A DNA stretch of 64,000 nucleotides from Limnephilus marmoratus. Lineage: Eukaryota; Arthropoda; Insecta; Trichoptera; Limnephilidae. Under the pieces are notes generated by a model. The model saw nothing but the letters and a program-made list of their open reading frames with translations. It did not search any database and was not told the origin of the DNA. How positions within the stretch are numbered: position 1 is the first letter of the stretch; each line of letters opens with the position of its first letter. Positions 1-10,754 of the stretch are shown piece after piece. The stretch lies in contig OU862913.1 of the NCBI GenBank assembly GCA_917880885.1, positions 28,777,286-28,841,285 of the forward strand, written 5' to 3'. The position numbers were made by a program, and so were the translations under genes.

Positions 1-485
1 TGTATTTGTTAAAATAAATACCCATGACGTCAATTAAGTATGATCCCAAACACGCCGTTCCCCGGTGGGCTAGTACTACCTGCTGCTGTGAAGGACAGCA
101 GAAGACGCAGCCGAAATATCCATTACTCCAGGAGATGTTCCGTGCCGTGGTGAGCAGAATCCACCCTTCGGGGATGTCTTTATTCTTCGGATGATCAGAG
201 TATGCCAATTCTGCCAAGGCTGCCAACACTCCATCATCAGGAAATGGTTTCATCTCTATTTTTATTTTGTTATGGTTTATTTTGTCGTTGTTAACGGCAT
301 CAATGGGTTTGACATCTTTTAGTTTTTCCCACCAGTTAGGTGAACTATACAACAGACTGCTGTCGGCCTGCATGTTGGAGGGAAGGGGATTCTGCAACAA
401 GATAATGGCCAGAATAATTGGTATTGTGGAACTGCAACTACGTGAGTTTTTTTAATAATATATCTTCTTCATACCACAATAAAAA

Positions 486-703
486 AGATGGGTTGTTTCA
501 AAAAATTGATGATTTCATCAAATATTTGAAATAAATTTTCAATTTCAGTGTAAGTTCTATTCAAGTTCTACGATTATTTCAGTTTCATGCTGCAACTGGT
601 CTGTAATGAAATAATAACAGAACTTAAACAGAACCTCCACAGAACATGAAAATTAAATTAAAATATTTGATGAAATCATCAATTTTTTTGACACAACACA
701 TCC
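486..703. mobile_element. Fold-back MITE with arms of about 42 bp
   Basis: The two ends are near-perfect inverted copies. The left arm starts gatgggttgtttcaaaa and the right arm, read on the other strand, starts gatgtgttgtgtcaaaa. Both continue into a shared stretch ending tcatcaaatattt. The interior also folds back (aagttctacgattatttca against tgaaataataacagaactt), so most of the 218 bp could form one hairpin. There is no coding capacity. I could not fix a target-site duplication, so the superfamily is unknown. Confidence 0.75.
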
Positions 704-789
704 TAAGTCTTGTTACTACTGATCCAGGTTTTTATTTAGGGTGGGGCAAAAAATAAAAATCTAGAGAAGGTACCGAAAAAGTAGGCTTC

Positions 790-900
790 TACAACATATT
801 CGTGCTTTAGGCTCTATATATACAGGGAATATGAGTATATTACAGGGAATACACAACATATTAATGCTTTAGGCTCTATAAATACAGGGAATATGAGCAG
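790..900. repeat. Tandem duplication, unit about 60 bp, two copies
   Basis: The block acaacatattcgtgctttag followed by gctctatatatacagggaatatgag (about 792-837) recurs almost unchanged at about 852-897. It has no coding meaning. It sits between the MITE at 486-703 and the hAT-like end at 1032. Confidence 0.7.
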
Positions 901-978
901 AAGAAGGACATACCATCCTATGAAGTGTTGTATGTTTGAAAAAGCAACTCGTTTAACAACCCCAGAAGTCATCCATCG

Positions 979-1032
979 GCCAGCCAGGGTGGGGCAAACG
1001 CCCCACCTTACCCCACCGTGCTTACGCCCATG
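979..1032. mobile_element. Right terminus of a hAT-like element
   Basis: Read on the minus strand, this piece begins catgggcgtaagcacgg and runs into a GGTGGGG-rich subterminal region. That closely resembles the terminal repeat cacgggcgtagccagg of the hAT-type element at 33213-37970. A gtggggcaa block also occurs near 740. I did not find the matching left end, so this is a partial element. Confidence 0.45.
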
Positions 1033-1324
1033 TTAACTGGTTAAACGGGTTCCTTAACAAAATGATCTTATTGTGATAATGTTAGATGAATAAAAACCAT
1101 AAATAAATATTTATTTTCCCAAAATTTTAGAGTTTCGCTACATAATCGATTTCAACCTCGAGCGTTCGGGAATTTTTAATCCTTCAGTTTATAAATTTCC
1201 CGCCCTCTTTCAAAAAATTATACCTTTGAATTTTAAATTGGTGACATACCTACAGGCGCGGCTCGGGCATAAAGTTTTTGGTTGTTCACCGAGCAATAAA
1301 CCAAACACTTAATATTTAATTTAA

Positions 1325-1440
1325 TTAATAATAATAATAATAATTGGATGACTTCTATATCGTCATTTTCGTGAGAAAATCACCTCAAGGGCGCTTTAAA
1401 ATTGGGGGAGGCAGTAGGCAGCTATCCTATTTATAGAGAA
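1325..1440. repeat. ATA-microsatellite-linked interspersed repeat (copy 1 of 3)
   Basis: A run of ATA units is followed by a conserved block containing tcacctcaagggcgct and a gggaggc...gcagctatc segment. Related copies start near 44157 and 47690, each again led by an ATA run. This suggests a non-autonomous family that carries or creates the microsatellite. It is non-coding and its class is unknown. Confidence 0.55.
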
Positions 1441-1565
1441 AAAATAATAAACTTCCTCAGAAGATCGCCAAAATTTTACCTGTTAACGCAATATTACGGC
1501 ACAATATTATAATTCAGCATATATTTACCTCGCAGCATAAAGAGAAATAAGAACATAAATACAGG

Positions 1566-1820
1566 ATGAGTGGAGTGGGGAGAGGGAAGGTGGAGGGGGG
1601 AGAGTGGAGTGGGGCAGGGGTGGGTGGCGGGGGAGGGGGGAGTGGAGTGGGGGATGGGTGGGTGGCGGGGGAGGGGGGAGTGGAGTAGGGGATGGGTGGG
1701 TGGCGGGGCAGGGGGGAGCGGGGTTGATGGGAGGAGTGGAGAGGAAAGAGGTAAGGTGGAGGAGGCGGAGTAGGAAACCCCTAATACTATGCGAGCGAAG
1801 CCGCGGGGAAAAAGCTAGTA
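1566..1820. repeat. G-rich minisatellite and repeat tail
   Basis: Imperfect units of about 34 bp carry gggtgggtggcggggg and gtggagtgggg, giving an almost pure purine strand from 1566 to about 1770. It continues into gcgaagccgcgg...aagctagt at 1795-1820, a tail I recall from many lepidopteran interspersed repeats. Open frames on both strands here are composition artefacts (glycine/tryptophan or proline-rich). The G clusters could form quadruplexes. Confidence 0.7.
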
Positions 1821-2199
1821 TGTTATAAAGAGATTTCTTACTTACCAATTGCAATAATAAATATAAGTTCTAATGTTTATTAAGTGTTTCATTGTGTTCA
1901 CCTTCAGTAATTTTCGGTAATTTTCTCTGTTTGATTTGGCCAAAATCAAAGGGGGGACCCTTTGATAAAAAATATTCTGTTTTTTTTTCTGGACCATCTG
2001 GTAACCATAGATACGATGGCATCCTGTCAACAACGGTCTGGTGCTGTCAAATTTTCGCGATTTTGTCAATGAAGACAAAAAAGCCCGAATAAAGTGACGA
2101 ATTAGAATTTGGCTCTAATTGATTATCCATCTAATTTATCCATTCGGAACTAACTACTTCTACCTGACAGCAGCTGACTTCGAATCATATCATATAGGT

Positions 2200-3183
2200 C
2201 AGCGATGGTGAACCAATGGCACGCGACACAAAATTTTGGGCACGTCACTGATCAGTGATCACAAAATTTACTATGCACGGAAACGAAAAAAGTATGAAGT
2301 GTATAGTAGGTGAACGAGCGATATTATCACAAGAAACAACAAGTATTTTCCAAATTAAAAAAATATATATATCAACAATTTAAAAATATGTACATGAGAA
2401 ACCAGACGAAGACCAAGTTACTGAAGAATTTATTTCTGTGTTTGATTCTTCAATTAAGGAATTTTCTCGGAAATTTTCTCAGTTCAAAGAATTATTCGAA
2501 ATACTCAAGTTATATTATTTACCATGATGTGACGTCATTTGATAAACTGAATTTGTCCCCATTCGATTGATTGGAAATTGATGAATTTGAAATGCAGCTG
2601 ATTGATTTCCAGTTTAGTTCAATATGGTTTGAAAAATTTGTTGAAACAAGGAGAGAGTTAGAATTCATTGATACAGAAAGATTGATAGGTAATATAAGTG
2701 AAAATTCTAATAACAAAATTTTGGAAACATGGAATGCGTTGCCAGGCACATTTAATTGTTTGAAGAAGCTGACTCATGCTATTTTAACAATATTTTCATC
2801 AACCTATGCCTGCGGGTCATTATTTTCAGAAATGAATAACATTAAAGACTCGGTTATTTACCGTTTGACAGATGACTCCAGTTCAGCATGCATTCTACTA
2901 AAAGTAACATCTTACAACACTAACGTATGTTATTTGTCATCTAACCTGTAACAACAGAAGTCACACTAATTTTACTTTAATTTAAATTACGCGTATAATG
3001 CAAAATATTCCTATTTTTTTGTAGTAAGTAAAGAGTTTTTAATTGATAGTAAGTATTTATTATTACTTTGTGATTATTTCCCAATAATCACAAAGTCAAA
3101 ATTATTTGATGGCACGTCTATGACCTTATTAAACATTTCTATAGAAAAATACTACGTCGATGCGTAAAGGTTCGCCATCCCTG
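2200..3183 (+). mobile_element. hAT DNA transposon, internally deleted copy
   Basis: The left end reads cagcgatggtgaacc and the right end ggttcgccatccctg. As inverted repeats these match at 13 of 15 positions. The flanks carry an 8-bp target duplication with one mismatch (atataggt at 2192-2199 and atataagt at 3184-3191). The CAGNGATGG...CC end type, the 8-bp duplication and the encoded dimerisation domain all point to the hAT superfamily. At 984 bp it is far shorter than an autonomous hAT, so it cannot move by itself. Confidence 0.88.
2310..2951 (+). pseudogene. hAT transposase C-terminal remnant (ZBED5/SCAND3-like)
   Basis: The clearest part is the C-terminal dimerisation region at 2571-2951, with FNCLKKLTHAILTIFSSTYA, then GSLFSEMNNIKDSV and RLTDD. 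This is the pattern of the hAT C-terminal domain in the ZBED5 / SCAN-domain-3-like group. It is broken twice: a TGA at 2568-2570 lies in frame just upstream, and homology before about 2520 continues in another frame (SSIKEFSRKFSQFKELFEIL), implying a frameshift. The N-terminal BED finger and most of the RNase H-like core are missing. It lies inside the hAT element at 2200-3183. Confidence 0.8.
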
Positions 3184-3191
3184 ATATAAGT

Positions 3192-4604
3192 ACTCGTATG
3201 TAATGTTATAAATTATAAACATAAACGTTGAGATTAGAAAGGATTTGACCGATAATAGGCCACTTGCATCACATGTATTTTTTTCGGTTTAGGCAAAAAT
3301 TCTAAGACATTCTGTTTTTTTTTAATCGTATTTTTGAAACCCTAGCAATTTTTTGAAAATTTCATTCTGAAAAATCAGACCATTTTTTATAAAACAAAAA
3401 GACGGAACATAATTTTATGGGTGCGAAAAAACGATAATTACATAGCCGAAAATCATTTTCAAAAATAACGTTTTCCACACGAAAGGCACAGGAGAATAAC
3501 GAGGCATACTAAAAACATTACATCTCATAAATATTTTTTTTTTATAAATATTTTTTTTTTATCCATCTTATTGATCATTAATCATGATAATGTTCAACGT
3601 CTATATGTAATATACTAATAATGTAATATACTTGTACTTGTAAATTATAATATATTTCTTTGATTTTGTTAAAATCAGCACCATTATCATTACACTTCTA
3701 AAACAGGTACAGAAGGCATAAAATGTACGGGGTTCTCTTTGTAACATCTGTCAAAACGTCAAACCAAATGATAAGTTCGCAGAGAACAAACAATAAATCC
3801 AGTAAATGTTATATGTCAAATTCAAAAAGTCGCCTGAAATCAAAGTGTAAGGTACCATATAAAAAAAATCAGTGTGGAATTTTACAAAATTAATAGAACA
3901 TTATCGGAGACGGGACATTTTCATGTATTGACCAAATAATGGATTTATTTATTTTAAAAAAATCTTCATTTCTAAAAAAATTTACTAACATTTTCGTAAT
4001 CTTAGTAAAATGAACTATTCACACGTTTTTTTCCACGTAGTTATGAAATCCATGCAAGTGGGAAAACTTTTTTCCACTTGAAAAATAAATTCTTCGGTTT
4101 TATAGGGGAAAAATCCTACGAAAACAACTACTGTCTTTTAATTTTTGACATCTCGCAACATTTGTCGGGATTTTGGTACCATTTCCTACTTTTTCTTACA
4201 TTTTATATATTGTAAGTAAATAAATAGGAAAAATGAGAGATTTCTTACAATCAAACTGATTGATCAGTTTTGTAAGGTTTAAGTAAGATAAATTATTGTA
4301 CAATTAATAACTAAATAAACATATTAAAAAAAAACTAATCAAACTGATTTGATAAGCTGTGAGAAGGCTGGAAGTTCGCGCGGAGGCGATTATCAAAAAC
4401 TTGCGAAAGAACTACTTCTGTAATTACGTAAAGTAACTTTTGGTGACGTTTACATTGGCAATTTGACAAGGCAGAAATTTATAAAGGCAGCCATCCACTA
4501 CAAACACGCGTCTTACTTCACGACAACACTATTTACAGAATTATGTTGGCACGTTGGCACATTTTGACTCAGGTCTTGACCGCAATATATCAAAAATATT
4601 CCGC
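3192..4604. other. AT-rich stretch without a recognisable gene
   Basis: There is no open frame with family-like features. I see homopolymer runs and short direct repeats (for example ataaatatttttttttt twice at 3530-3560). It is probably old decayed repeat sequence. Confidence 0.5.
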
Positions 4605-4925
4605 TTTACAATAAAATCCAAATAATTTATTTTTTTTAATGCCGGCAACCCGGGCGTTTATTGTAACAATAATCATATACAAACAAGTTAGTAGCCCGCC
4701 TAACTAGACTAAGTCTGTTCCGAGGCGGGTACAAAATGGAATATTTCTTTACGTATCCGAATACTAAAAACTGCTTTTAAATGGTGATAAAATACGCTTT
4801 CAATTTGTAAAAATCGAAATAAAAATATGATTTTTAAAATATAAAAATTTTGCACGCAAACATAATAAAGTTTTTTAAATGGCTTACCTTACGTTTTTTC
4901 TAACTAAAATTACTGATAATTAAAA
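4605..4925. repeat. Interspersed repeat, copy 1 (copy 2 near 16630-16985)
   Basis: The phrases ttccgctttacaataaaatc, atggtgataaaa, gcaaacataa and cttaccttacgttttt...ctaactaaaatta recur in the 16.6-17.0 kb region as ttccgcttcgcaataaaatc, atggtgataaaaa, gcaaacataag and ctcaccttacgttta...ctgactaaaatta, though partly in a different order. This suggests a diverged or rearranged dispersed family. It is non-coding. Confidence 0.45.
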
Positions 4926-4956
4926 AAAAAAACCCTATTTTTTGTTATTTGTTTTC

Positions 4957-5102
4957 GGGTGTTATGCCGTGTTGCGCTACCACCTTCTATTGCCAACGTT
5001 TCGGACAGCGTTACAGTTTCCATCATCGGGGCAGACGCACCTCCTTCTTTACCCAGCTAAAGTTGGCTAAAGAAGAAGGTACCGCAACACGGCATAACAC
5101 CC
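4957..5102. repeat. Inverted repeat with 20-bp perfect arms
   Basis: Positions 4957-4976 (gggtgttatgccgtgttgcg) are the exact reverse complement of 5083-5102. Inside the arms, similarity continues imperfectly (caccttctattgccaac against the complement of gttggctaaagaagaaggt). The middle holds a further hairpin, ccttcttta...taaagaagaagg. On the minus strand the centre contains gtccgaaacgttggc, a motif I associate with repeat-derived non-coding RNA folds, although I cannot name the family. The open frame across it is a palindrome artefact. Confidence 0.65.
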
Positions 5103-5179
5103 CACAAACAAATACTTTTAACCGCGAAAATCTAAAATCAACACTTTACATATTTTGTTTAACATATTTATTATAAACG

Positions 5180-6108
5180 TTATTGCCACCTCATTTTTTG
5201 TCTTTTCATGTAAAAATAATGAATAAAAAAATCCCATTAAAAAGTTCCTATTTTCTTTTTTCAAATTGCGATCCCTAACTTTGTTTTCATATAGGTGTAG
5301 GGCATGGACATAAGAATATATCTGGACCTGCCCTAAGTGATAAAAGCGTATTATTTCCCCCTCCCCATACCGGTTCCATGGAGCCGGCTGGGCTTACGAG
5401 AGCCTCGCTTGAATCTAAAAAATGTGAGTCATCATTCTTGTCCTGACCAGCGCCGAGCTCGCTTCGTACATTTTACGAACAAAAATGAGAGCTTGTGCTG
5501 TACATTATACCCTAATATATGTGGATATAGTGAATGTGGGCGTTTCTCCAGTGAGCTCGTTGCTGGTTACAGGGATAAGTAAATTATGAAACATTTGTAA
5601 AAGTGTCTTAACTAAATACGGCAACAAAATATTCCTCTGTGAAAAAGGGCGAACTTTACTTTGCCGCATTTGGACTACAAAGGTCTATTCATTCAAAAGC
5701 AGATTTTGCTTTTAAGAACTAAATGGTGATATTATAATACGAGATGCCTACATACTGCCAGATTGATTTTTTAACGAATCACACAATCACAGTCATCTTT
5801 CCCCTCTTCGCCCTCCATAGTTTGGTTTTACCCCTCATCTGTATCTTCTCGTCTATCCATTTGGATGTCTATGGTGTAGGGATATTTTACTTCTTTTGTG
5901 GTTTATTTTTAAATTTAAACATCAAGCGTGGTGTTTCCTATTTCTTATATTTTTATATCATATTTCTCATTATGTTGATAAGGAAGACAAAACAGTTTCT
6001 GTATGACTAAACGCGCTTTCATATTACGATATATCCTACCCGGTCACCGGGAATCGATTATATTTAAAAAAAAATGTAAACCTCCATACTCCATCTCAAC
6101 TAAAGGAC
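5180..6108. other. No supportable gene
   Basis: Short open frames at 5337-5582 and 5744-6010 show no family-like motifs. The second is hydrophobic only because the DNA is T-rich. The piece at 5290-5330 could resemble an exon after ttttcatatag, but no conserved product or following donor is convincing. Confidence 0.4.
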
Positions 6109-6116
6109 ATCCTTAC

Positions 6117-6857
6117 TAGGGAATACAATCTCGACTCGATATCACAAATTCGAGATCTCGCGAGATTGTAATTTCCAATTTCGCGAGATCTCAGTTTTTT
6201 TTGGGATCTCGTTATTAAAAGAAAATTTTATTTGAAAGAATGCATAAAAACCTTTATTCTTTAATATTAGTTACTAAATAATTTACAGTTTTTTTTAAAT
6301 TAAAATAATCAAAAGAAAAAATATAGCTTAAGGAGATTAGAAAGTAATTACGGGTGATTTTGAAATTAATTTCTTAAAAAACAAAGTGTATTAAGGGTGT
6401 TATCTGCTAAACGGCATCTAATGACATTTTAAGGTATTAACACGTAAGAATCCAAAAATTATGTTTATTTAACCCACATAAACAATAAAAAATGAATAAT
6501 TTAAGAAAAAGTAATGACCAAAACTGCACAACTAAAACAAACAAATGTCTGCCTGCACGCACGCAAGTTTCTCTTTCTCACTCACTCGACACAGTTTTAT
6601 TTTATCTATCCCGCTCCTCATCCGTCGCTAATATTAGTAAATAGTCGGGTTAGTTTTCTTTCTTCGATCGATACTCCCGCCCGACCGTCAGTCAGTCAGT
6701 GCACCACTTGCGCCCCGAGTGGACGTGTGTAGCGTCGCTGACTACTGCGGCCCAATCCCGTCGATCTCGAACGGGATCTCGTCATATTATGCTTCGGGAT
6801 TGATCCCGAAAAATATCACGAGATCGAGATCACGCGAGATCGGGATTGCATTCCCTA
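6117..6857. mobile_element. Non-autonomous hAT-like element, 741 bp
   Basis: The left end tagggaatacaatctcg and the right end cgggattgcattcccta are inverted copies with 15 of 17 positions matching. The flanks atccttac (6109-6116) and atcctacc (6858-6865) look like a degraded 8-bp target duplication (6 of 8). The subterminal zones are packed with GAGATCTCG-type palindromes at both ends, which may be transposase-binding repeats. It contains no transposase. Confidence 0.75.
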
Positions 6858-7129
6858 ATCCTACCACGGAGGCCACACTGACGTTGGGATTCGTAGCATT
6901 TAAATAAGGGAGGTTAAATAGTACTTTCTGGTATCTGAATCTAATTATTAAAACTGACTGAGACACTTTTAACATTAACCCCCATATATGTATAAAAAAA
7001 TAATTTAAGATATACTCTTCTACGTGCACGTCTTTTTTATTATGTTTTTACTTCTCTTTTTTTGTTTTGTTGTTTGTATTTATTTTAACTTATATTTCTA
7101 ATCAACTTTCTCCTTTTCTATATCTTAAA

Positions 7130-8104
7130 CAGCACACCAACTTTGTCTCAATCAAAATCTTGGACGGCTCACAAACTTTGTCTCAATCAATATCTTGAAC
7201 ACAAACTTTATATCAATCAATATCTTGAACAGCACACAAACTTTGTCTTAATCAATATCTTGAACACAAACTTTATATCAATCAATATTTTGAACACAAA
7301 CTTTATATCAATCAATATCTTGAACAGCACACAAACTTTGTCTCAATCAATATTTTAAACAGCACAAAAACTTTGTCTCAATCAATATCTTGAAACAAAC
7401 TTTATCTCAATCAGTATCTAGAACAGCACACAAACCTTGTCTCAATCAATATCTTGAACGCAAACTTTATTGCAATCAATATCTTAAATAACACACAAAC
7501 TTTATCTCAATCAATATCTTAGACAGCACACAAACTTTTTCTAAATCAATATCTTGGACAGCACACAAACTTTGTATATATCAATATCTTGGACAGCACA
7601 TACACTTTATCACAATCAATATCTTGGACAGCACACAAACTTTGTCTAGATCAATATCTTGGACAGCACACACACTTTATCACAATCAATATCTTGGACA
7701 GCACACAAACTTTGTCTAGATCAATATCTTGAACAGCACACAAACTTTGTCTCAATCAATACCTTGGACAGAACACAAACTTTGTCTAGATCAATATCTT
7801 GGACAGCAAACAAACTTTATCAGAATCAATATTTTTTACAGTACGCACACTTTGTCACAATCAATATCTTGGACAGCACACAAACTTTGTCTAGATCAAT
7901 ATCTTGGAAAGCACAAACACTTTATCACAATCAATATCTTGGACAGCACACAAACTTTGTCTAGATCAATATCTTGGACAGCACACACTTTGTGACAATC
8001 AATATCTTGGACAGCAAACATACTTTGTCTAGATCAATATCTTGGACAGCACACACACTTTATCACAATAAAAATCTTGGACAGCACACAAACTTTGTCT
8101 AGAT
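7130..8104. repeat. Minisatellite, unit about 35 bp, roughly 27-28 copies
   Basis: The core unit is cagcacacaaactttgtct followed by a(g)atcaatatcttgga. The proximal copies (7130-7560) are more variable (…tcaatcaatatcttgaa, some shortened). The distal copies (7560-8104) alternate between tttgtctagatc and tttatcacaatc forms, suggesting a 70-bp higher-order unit. Because 35 is not a multiple of 3, the open frames at 7143-7358, 7659-7964 and 7729-7995 run through the units in successive frames and are artefacts. Confidence 0.9.
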
Positions 8105-8106
8105 CA

Positions 8107-8235
8107 TAGGTTCCCAACGTGGGCGATAACGCCCCCTTGGGGGCGTTTCAGACCTTTAGGGGGGCGGTAGAAGGCAAAGAGAAAATTGGGGGGCGTTTCA
8201 GGCTTTCAGAGGGGCGGTAGAAGACCCAGAGAAAC
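8107..8235. mobile_element. hAT-like left end abutting the minisatellite
   Basis: The sequence taggttcccaacgtgggcg followed by palindromic gcccccttgggggcg resembles the terminal repeats of ZBED-type hAT elements. A block of about 50 bp, gggggcgtttcagacctttag..ggcggtagaag, is then repeated once in slightly diverged form. I found no matching right end, so this copy is truncated. Confidence 0.5.
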
Positions 8236-8604
8236 CCATAGCTAGTTTACTAGCACATATCGAAGAAGTCAAAGACATTAACATTTTCCACATCTCTTTC
8301 CCCTCCCCACTACCTTCAGCATCACACCATACCAAAATTGGAGATGCCATAGTCTCACTGGCTCGCGACGGTTGGGAGCAGTTGAGACTCTTGTGTTATA
8401 TTCAGATATAAAAGTTATAGATATTATATATGCAAGTAGGAATCTTTTGCATTGTTTTGCTAAGCCGGCTGCACGTATAAGTATGTCGTATTTTGTGATT
8501 GCCGCATGCTACTTCGGAGAGTTGAAATTATTATTAAAAATATATTTTTTTAAATTGTATATCCTCTTTGCACACTTACTTGAAAAAAACATCTTCTAAA
8601 CTTT

Positions 8605-8714
8605 CAGCTGGACCAATTGTCGCCGGACCAATTGCCGCCGGACCAAATGTCGGCCGGACTAACTGTCGGCCGGACCAACTGTCGCCGGACCAACTGTCGC
8701 CGGACCAACTGTCA
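8605..8714. repeat. Short minisatellite, 15-bp unit ccggaccaactgtcg
   Basis: Seven units run in tandem. The last three are nearly identical, while the first ones differ by single substitutions (aattgtcg, aaatgtcgg) and one-base insertions that shift the frame. It is strikingly GC-rich in AT-rich surroundings. No open frame spans it convincingly. Confidence 0.85.
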
Positions 8715-9403
8715 TGGAAGCGTTAATTAAATATCTAGTAGGTACCTACTATATGTGCTACTGTGTTTATTTTTGTTTTAAATTATTATATATAGGTAAT
8801 TAAAAAAAAAAATTATTAATTTTAGAAGCAAATTTAGAATATTTTTAAGAATGAATTATCTATAGATAAAAATATCTAAATATGTTTGCTTTTAAGTATC
8901 TACGTGAGTTGTCTATGTATTGCTACAATAAGCGTAGGAAATGTTTGAAACTATAAAAATACCTTCTTTCCACCCTCGCAAAGATTTTTGGATTATTACG
9001 ACCTCATGAAAATACATCTGAAAAGTTTTTTCAATCGTTACAAAAACTGTTACGAAACTGTCGAAAATGTCGCAATTGGAGAATGAAATTTTGCAAATGA
9101 TGGTTTGTAAATGTTTTGATTGTTCAATCAAAATTGAATTGAAGAATAAATTCTTTAAATTAATGAATTCTATCGTTGTACTCGCCTATGGTACTATCCA
9201 AAATCGAATATTTTGAATCTAATCAAAAATTATATTTATTTTAAATAGGTACCTATGTTAGGTAGCAAATTTGATTGATTATTCTTATGTAATATGCAAA
9301 AATGAATATTTGTTATACATAAAAAATGAAAATTAGTAAAAAAAATGCAATAGGTGGCACGCGAGCTGTTTGAAAATCTGAATGTACCGGGACTGAATAT
9401 ATT

Positions 9404-9530
9404 GAACGCGGAGAGGGGAGAGGGAAAGCGGGGAAGGTGGAGGTTTTTTTTATTTAATTCAGCTAATAAGTTAACATAACAGTAATTGATTCTGAGGCGG
9501 TACGAAGTTCTGCGGGTCAGTTAGTTTTAA
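9404..9530 (-). repeat. Family A interspersed element, 5' fragment
   Basis: Read on the minus strand, it begins gctgacccgcagaacttcg followed by taccgcctcagaatcaatt and runs into a pyrimidine-rich tract of ccctctcccc. The same start occurs at 15050 and 39241 on the plus strand. Only the first 130 bp or so are present. Confidence 0.65.
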
Positions 9531-10750
9531 TGTATAAATGAAATTTTTGTTCCGACGCAAATAGGTTATTTGTAATTTAAATGTACACCCATCAAAATGG
9601 ATTAATTTTAATTTTAATTTTTTTTATATTTCATCAATTTTTTTTATTTTTTTATATCATATTATTTATATACTAAAATTATTATTTTAATGCTTTTCAT
9701 TTACTAGCATTTGCCCGTTACCTCTAAAATCAGAGACAATAAAATCGTCTAAGGCCTATAATGAATAAAAGCAAAAATTAATAATGTAGCTGAAACCCGT
9801 ACTAGATATTCGATAAACCTTTTGATTTCAAAAATAATTTTTCAGTTTGGTTGCTTATTTTAATCTCAAATCCAAAATTAAGTTTTGTATGAAACGAGTC
9901 AAAACGGGCCGTGCCAACTTTTTTCCCACTCTGACCCGTTAGCGTGTTATATATAATATATAACAATAGTAGTCAAGTACAATAAGCGTGTTTTCACGCT
10001 AACGCGTGTGTTCCCACAGAAATCGTTATTGCTCTGTTATTGTTCTAGTGAAAACTCTACTACAAAAGTAGAAGATCCATATTGAATCAAGCTTCATATC
10101 TCTATTCGAAAAAGCTTTACATCTCTAGAAGTACATAAAAACACTTATTTTGTAGAAACAGTTTTCACCCGCCGAATCACCTATGCGCCGTTAGACGTTG
10201 TTATTTTTTTATTAAATATTCTTGTGTGAAATGATAAAAAAGTGAAAGAGTGATTAACCAACGGCCGAGAATTCAAATTTCGTCGAAATACAGTTTTGAG
10301 ATTGTACCCTTGCAACTGTACAGGGCGGTCCGATGGGAAAGATGAATTATTCTACGTGCCTGCATTTTTAAATAATAACACAATATCGATTTTATTTCAA
10401 TAAAAATTTGCTTTGATATATACCTATATTCAAAAATGCTCAAACGTGTGGTGATAAAACTATTAGAATTAAGTACCTACATTTTGTAATTATTTTATGG
10501 CAATAATTAATTGTTTATAATTTTTCTAGCAAAAAAAATGTTTCAAAAAACTGATACGTGTTCATTTGTAAGACCGTAAATAAATAGACAAACTGAAGTA
10601 TTTTCGTCACAAAACACGTGCTCGGATCTTAATTTTAAAGATTTTATTTGAACTAAAATTAAAATTATGAAAAGTAGTTTTCCTTGATAATTTATTGATT
10701 TATTTTATTGTGCGATTTTTTAATTTATAATGTGTGTTGTGCAATATATT
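9531..10750. other. AT-rich non-coding stretch
   Basis: I see no gene, terminal repeat or long tandem repeat here. A short palindromic patch, gcgtgttatatataatatataac, lies at about 9941, and an imperfect echo, gcgtgttttcacgc, at about 9985. Confidence 0.4.
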
Positions 10751-10754
10751 TTTT

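Noticed and set aside
267..455. Short plus-strand frame near the left edge as a gene
   Set aside because: 62 codons with no family-like motif, in repeat surroundings; no support beyond being open.
5290..5582. A spliced host exon after ttttcatatag
   Set aside because: No convincing donor, no recognisable protein and neighbouring sequence is repeat-like; kept only as an unassigned region.
7143..7995. Repetitive proteins rich in Gln, Thr and Asn
   Set aside because: They are translations of the 35-bp minisatellite, whose unit is not a multiple of 3; no other evidence of coding.
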